Positions 5,391 to 8,767 of a DNA stretch of 8,767 bases are shown here, one piece after another. The stretch is from assembly GCA_020861125.1 (NCBI GenBank), contig JAJBSZ010000333.1, positions 1 to 8,767 on the forward strand. The letters run 5' to 3'. The position numbers and the translations under genes were made by a program. Position 1 is the first letter of the stretch. Each line of letters opens with the position of its first letter. The notes beneath the pieces were generated by a model. It was not told the origin of the DNA. It did no database searches and was given only the letters and a program-made list of their open reading frames with translations. The stretch is from Planctomycetota bacterium. Its GTDB lineage: Bacteria > Planctomycetota > SZUA-567.

Positions 5391-8300
5391 TTAAAAGGAA
5401 TGGAAAATGTTCATTACCAGGATGTTTTCCCGGCGGTTGGTGAGGCCGACCCGGTACTGGACAATGACGTCCATATACGATTGCGGCGCGTTGTATTTGT
5501 CTTCCCGGTACCATTTGCGGAAATGCAGGCCCGGTCCCGCCTCGGCGAAATAGCGTTCCGATTTGCGGACGCCGCGGCCCTGGTAGCCGTAGTACGGGCC
5601 GACGTAGGGGGAGACGACCAGACGCGGGTTGATGGGGTCGGCCCGGAAGCTCCGCCCGAGTCGGGCTTCGCCGACGAAGGTGAGGTTGTCGTGTTGCAGG
5701 GAGTAGGTGGCTTCGTTGAAGGTGGTGGCGTAGAGCCAGTTCCGGGCGCAGGGTTCGTATTCGAGGCCGGTGTCCCAGGAATGCGCCGCGCGCACCCGGA
5801 CATCGTCGTTGGTGTGCCGGCCGATTTTGAAAATCTTTTCCAGGGCGAAAGTGGCATTGACGCTGGTGAAGGGATCGACACGGATGCCCACCAGGGTATG
5901 GAAGCTCTCCCGCCAGTGGGCGCTGCTGTAGAAATCATTATAGGTGCTGGTCAGGGGTTCGAACACCCGGCCCGAGTATTTGGCCGACAGGGTGCCGATG
6001 GTCTGGACATAGGCCTGTACGTAGCGGCCGTTGTTGAAATACGGTTGCCAGTAGAGGTCGTTGATCTGCTGGACGGCATAGTCGCCGTTGTCGCGGCGGT
6101 AGGTATAGAGGCCGGAGTACAAGCCCCAGCGGCGGATGAGGTCGGCGTGTTCCCGCCGGGCGCCGTAGGTGGATTCCACATCTTTGCGCAGGGTCTCGGT
6201 CCCCTGGCGTTCCAGCTTGACCGTCATGCAGTCGATATAGCGGTGGAGATTATAATGTAATGACTGGTTGTCGCCCTCCCGTTTGTAGGCGTAGCCGAGA
6301 TCCATGTAGATGCCCGCCTGATCCAGGGTCGGGTGCATGGTGCGGAGGGCGCGTTCGAAATAATAGATGGCTTCCTTGTCCTGCTTGTAGGCGAGGAACA
6401 GATACCCGACCTCGGAATTCCGCACCTCGTTGTCGGGCAGGAGGGCGGCGGACCGATGGGCGTAGCGCATCGCCAGCTCCTGGTTTTCCCCCTTCCGGTT
6501 ATAGTCCGCCATCCGCCACAGGCATTCCGATTGGAGAAATTCGGTGGCGAGATCCGGCAGCGCCGCTTCGAAAAGGGGGTAGGCGGCATCGAACTTCTCC
6601 TCGACCCACAGCAGTTCCGCCCGGTAGAAGGTCAGGGCGGCCCGGTCGGCCGGTTCCAGCTCCTCGCCCGCCAGCGCGTCCAGTTGTTCCTGGGCCTGCG
6701 CGTACTCCTTATCCGCGATCGCCTTCGCCACCTGCTCCAGCTTTTCCGCCGGGCCGGGCGGTTTGGGCAGGCGGGCGAGGCGTTCCTTTTCCAGATTCTC
6801 CAGGGCCTCCCGGGCGCCGGTGGCGACGTCGGAGTCCGGGTCGACTTCGATCGCCCGCTCGAAATCCCGCTGCGCCGCCTCGAACTCCTCCCGGCGGGAA
6901 TGAAGGTAGCCCCGGCTGGCCCAGGCGAAGGCGTTGTCGGGGTCCAGGGTGATAACCTCGTCCAGATACACGGCCAGCGCGTCGTCATCCGCCGCCTCCT
7001 GCCAGCCCTGGATCCGCTCCTGTACCCGGGCCCGGGCGGTGGCCAGTTGCTGGCGCTCCCGCTCGTCCAGTTCAGCATCCACCTGGCGCACGGCTGCCTC
7101 CAGGGTCTGGCGGGCTTCGGGGTCGGGGTCCAGGGCCAAGGCGGCGCGGAAATCTTCCTGTGCCTCCCGATACCGGCGCAGGTGGACCCGTGTGAAGCCC
7201 CGGTCGGCCAACAGGGTGGCGTTGCCCGGCTGGTCTTCCAGCGTTTCGGTCAACGAACGCTCGAGTTCGGCCCACTGCTCCCGTTCCCGTAGGTCGTTCC
7301 AGTGGCGCTGCCGCGAGGCCAGCCGTTCCTGGTGCTCCTCCTGGTCGATCTGGGTCAGGGCGGCCTCGATGGTGCGGCGGCTCTCCGGCGTCGGCGCCTT
7401 GGCCAAAGCCGCCTGGAAATCCTCCCGGGCGGCGGCGTAACGGCGACGCTGGAGTCGGGCGAAGCCGCGATCGGCCACCAGGGTCGGGTTGTCCGGATCG
7501 GCCGCAATCTCCGCCGTGAGTTCCCGTTCCAGCGCTTCCCAGTCTTCCCGGGCGCGCAATTCGGTCCGCCGCCGCTGGCGTTCCGTCGCCTGGGCCAACC
7601 GTTCTTCCGCCTCGGCCTGCGCCAGCGCCGCTGATACCGTTTGCCGGGCCTCGGCGTCCGGCGCCCGGGGCAGGGCGGCCGCGAAGTCCTCTTGGGCGTC
7701 GGCGAAGCGCCGCAGGTGCAGACGGGCGAAGCCGCGGCCGGACCGGTAGTGGAAATCGTCCGGGTGGTCTTCCAGCAACTGGCCGTAGCGCCGTTCCAGC
7801 GCCGGCCAGTCCCGCGCCTGCTGCAACCGTTCGAGTTCTTCCGCCACCGTCGCCACCGTCGCGTCAACTGCGTCCGAACCCTCCGCCCTCTCCGCCAGCC
7901 CTGCTGATTCCGTCGTGCCAGCCTTATCGGTTGTGCCCGTGGTCGACCGCTCCGATGCCGCCGCGAGGTCGGTTGCCGTGGGGCGCAGGGGGCCGAGATA
8001 GACGAGCTGCGCTTCCACGTTGGTCCGGACCTCGGGATCGGGGTCGTGCTTCAGGGCGAGGGTGAAGTCCTCCCGGGCCTCGTCACGCCGGTCCAGGTGC
8101 ATCCGGACGAAGCCGCGCCGGGCCAGGGCATTGCCGTCGGCGGGGCGGTGGACCAGCAGGCGGCTGAGGTATTGGTCTGCCTCGGGCCATTTTTCCTGCC
8201 GCTCCAGAATTTCCGCCATGATGCCCAGCAGGCGGGCGTTGTTGGGTTGCGTTTCCAGCGCCCGGGCGATGAAACTGTGGGCGTCGTCGAGTTTGCCGTC

Positions 8301-8459
8301 CCGCAGCGCCATGTAGGCGTTGTTGACGAGAAAGGTGCTGAAGCCGCTCAATTCCGCGTCGCCGGCCTGGTCGGTGGCGGCCTTTTCCCCCGCCGGCGCC
8401 GCTACCGCCGTCAGGGCCAGGATCGCCCCCGCCAGCGCCTCCCGAACCAGTCGCCCCAT
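5391..8459 (-). CDS. TPR-repeat outer-membrane protein with C-terminal beta-barrel (NfrA-like)
   Basis: A 1022-residue exported protein. Residues 1-23 look like a signal peptide (MGRLVREALAGAILALTAVA, then APA). Residues 40-730 are TPR-type helical repeats. They include RGF-containing super-repeats beginning near residues 115, 242, 331, 420 and 516; the 242, 331 and 420 copies are spaced exactly 89 residues apart. An Ala/Thr/Ser-rich linker lies before the second. From about residue 764 (YGARREHADLIRRWGLYSGL) to the end, the sequence is aromatic, alternating beta strands with the motif LEKIFKIGR, ending in FHSF with the terminal Phe typical of outer-membrane barrels. This layout resembles E. 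coli NfrA, the phage N4 receptor that pairs with the glycosyltransferase NfrB, and other TPR-barrel polysaccharide exporters. The start at 8459 is preferred for its signal peptide and a GGGGA ribosome site; in-frame ATGs at 8477, 8495 and 8558 would add residues before it. An export role is inferred. Confidence 0.85.
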   Translation of the reverse strand: MGRLVREALAGAILALTAVAAPAGEKAATDQAGDAELSGFSTFLVNNAYMALRDGKLDDAHSFIARALETQPNNARLLGIMAEILERQEKWPEADQYLSRLLVHRPADGNALARRGFVRMHLDRRDEAREDFTLALKHDPDPEVRTNVEAQLVYLGPLRPTATDLAAASERSTTGTTDKAGTTESAGLAERAEGSDAVDATVATVAEELERLQQARDWPALERRYGQLLEDHPDDFHYRSGRGFARLHLRRFADAQEDFAAALPRAPDAEARQTVSAALAQAEAEERLAQATERQRRRTELRAREDWEALERELTAEIAADPDNPTLVADRGFARLQRRRYAAAREDFQAALAKAPTPESRRTIEAALTQIDQEEHQERLASRQRHWNDLREREQWAELERSLTETLEDQPGNATLLADRGFTRVHLRRYREAQEDFRAALALDPDPEARQTLEAAVRQVDAELDERERQQLATARARVQERIQGWQEAADDDALAVYLDEVITLDPDNAFAWASRGYLHSRREEFEAAQRDFERAIEVDPDSDVATGAREALENLEKERLARLPKPPGPAEKLEQVAKAIADKEYAQAQEQLDALAGEELEPADRAALTFYRAELLWVEEKFDAAYPLFEAALPDLATEFLQSECLWRMADYNRKGENQELAMRYAHRSAALLPDNEVRNSEVGYLFLAYKQDKEAIYYFERALRTMHPTLDQAGIYMDLGYAYKREGDNQSLHYNLHRYIDCMTVKLERQGTETLRKDVESTYGARREHADLIRRWGLYSGLYTYRRDNGDYAVQQINDLYWQPYFNNGRYVQAYVQTIGTLSAKYSGRVFEPLTSTYNDFYSSAHWRESFHTLVGIRVDPFTSVNATFALEKIFKIGRHTNDDVRVRAAHSWDTGLEYEPCARNWLYATTFNEATYSLQHDNLTFVGEARLGRSFRADPINPRLVVSPYVGPYYGYQGRGVRKSERYFAEAGPGLHFRKWYREDKYNAPQSYMDVIVQYRVGLTNRRENILVMNIFHSF

Positions 8460-8554
8460 CGTGTTTTCCCCAACCATCGTTTTCCCCAGAAGCATGCGTG
8501 TACTCGTCCGTCCCCTGGCCGCCCACCGCTCGGGTGGCTGGCGACCACTTCCCG

Positions 8555-8737
8555 TCATCGGCCCATCACCACCGTTCCCGTCCGCGGCGCTTCCCGGCGC
8601 GGCGCGGCGGGACGTTCTCCGGCACCGCCCGGTCCCGCGCCGGGGGTGGCGGCGGCATCGCCGGCCGGGGGCGGGTACTCTTCCAGGTGTTGGAGCCGGC
8701 GATCCATCTCGTCGGCCAGCACGCGGTGGCGCGCCAC
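8555..8737 (-). CDS. Short ORF upstream of the TPR gene, possibly the C-terminal part of a preceding gene (doubtful)
   Basis: A 60-codon frame from GTG at 8735-8737 to TGA at 8555-8557, closed upstream by TAG at 8744-8746. The peptide begins with a plausible amphipathic helix, VLADEMDRRLQHLEEYP, followed by a Pro/Ala/Gly/Arg-rich tail. No family is recognised. Its TGA overlaps an in-frame ATG of the TPR frame (ATGA at 8555-8558), an arrangement seen in translationally coupled genes. No strong ribosome site precedes the GTG. It could be a small gene, the tail of a frameshifted gene, or chance in very GC-rich DNA. The window ends 21 bases after the TAG, so the upstream context is unavailable. 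Confidence 0.3.
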   Translation of the reverse strand: MARHRVLADEMDRRLQHLEEYPPPAGDAAATPGAGPGGAGERPAAPRREAPRTGTVVMGR

Positions 8738-8767
8738 CGGCGGCTAGCCGGCCGCCCGCAGGGCGGT

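Noticed and set aside
5385..6260. Plus-strand open frame opposite the beta-barrel region
   Set aside because: It is antisense to a coherent barrel domain, and its composition follows the opposite strand's codon bias.

Overview
The window is GC-rich, and all convincing genes lie on the minus strand. A TRAP-type periplasmic binding protein and an outer-membrane TPR/beta-barrel protein point to a Gram-negative bacterium, probably Pseudomonadota or Desulfobacterota; nothing here fixes the genus. Read in the direction of transcription (high to low coordinates), the order is: a short doubtful ORF at the right edge; a 1022-residue TPR protein with a C-terminal beta-barrel resembling NfrA (8459-5391); a terminator hairpin (about 5372-5335); a ketopantoate-reductase family gene (4983-3958); a 687-base spacer made mostly of degenerate tandem repeats; a LacI-family regulator (3270-2230); a gluconate 5-dehydrogenase-like SDR (2189-1425); a second SDR (1399-593); and the first 60 codons of a DctP-type TRAP solute-binding protein (180-1), cut by the window edge.

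The genes from 4983 down to 1 look like a sugar-acid uptake and catabolism locus. The TRAP binding protein would capture a carboxylated substrate, the IdnO-like enzyme would interconvert gluconate and 5-ketogluconate or a close analogue, the second SDR and the KPR-family enzyme would carry out further keto/hydroxy redox steps, and the LacI protein would control the set. lacI, the IdnO-like gene and the second SDR are tightly packed and probably co-transcribed. A cre-like 18-bp palindrome with a central CG (5204-5221), upstream of the KPR gene, is a good candidate operator.

The noncoding DNA is the most unusual part. (1) Between the KPR gene and lacI, a segment made of the KPR 3' end, the intergenic DNA and the first codons of lacI has been tandemly duplicated several times and has decayed (3236-4044). 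(2) A roughly 155-bp dispersed repeat occurs twice in the same orientation (432-587 and 5011-5168) and brackets the KPR-lacI-SDR-SDR cassette exactly. (3) Both repeat families share a core, CCGCTGGCG, which occurs six times in the intergenic DNA and only once that I found inside a gene. The TPR protein is a separate unit, probably in polysaccharide export, with an internal 89-residue super-repeat.
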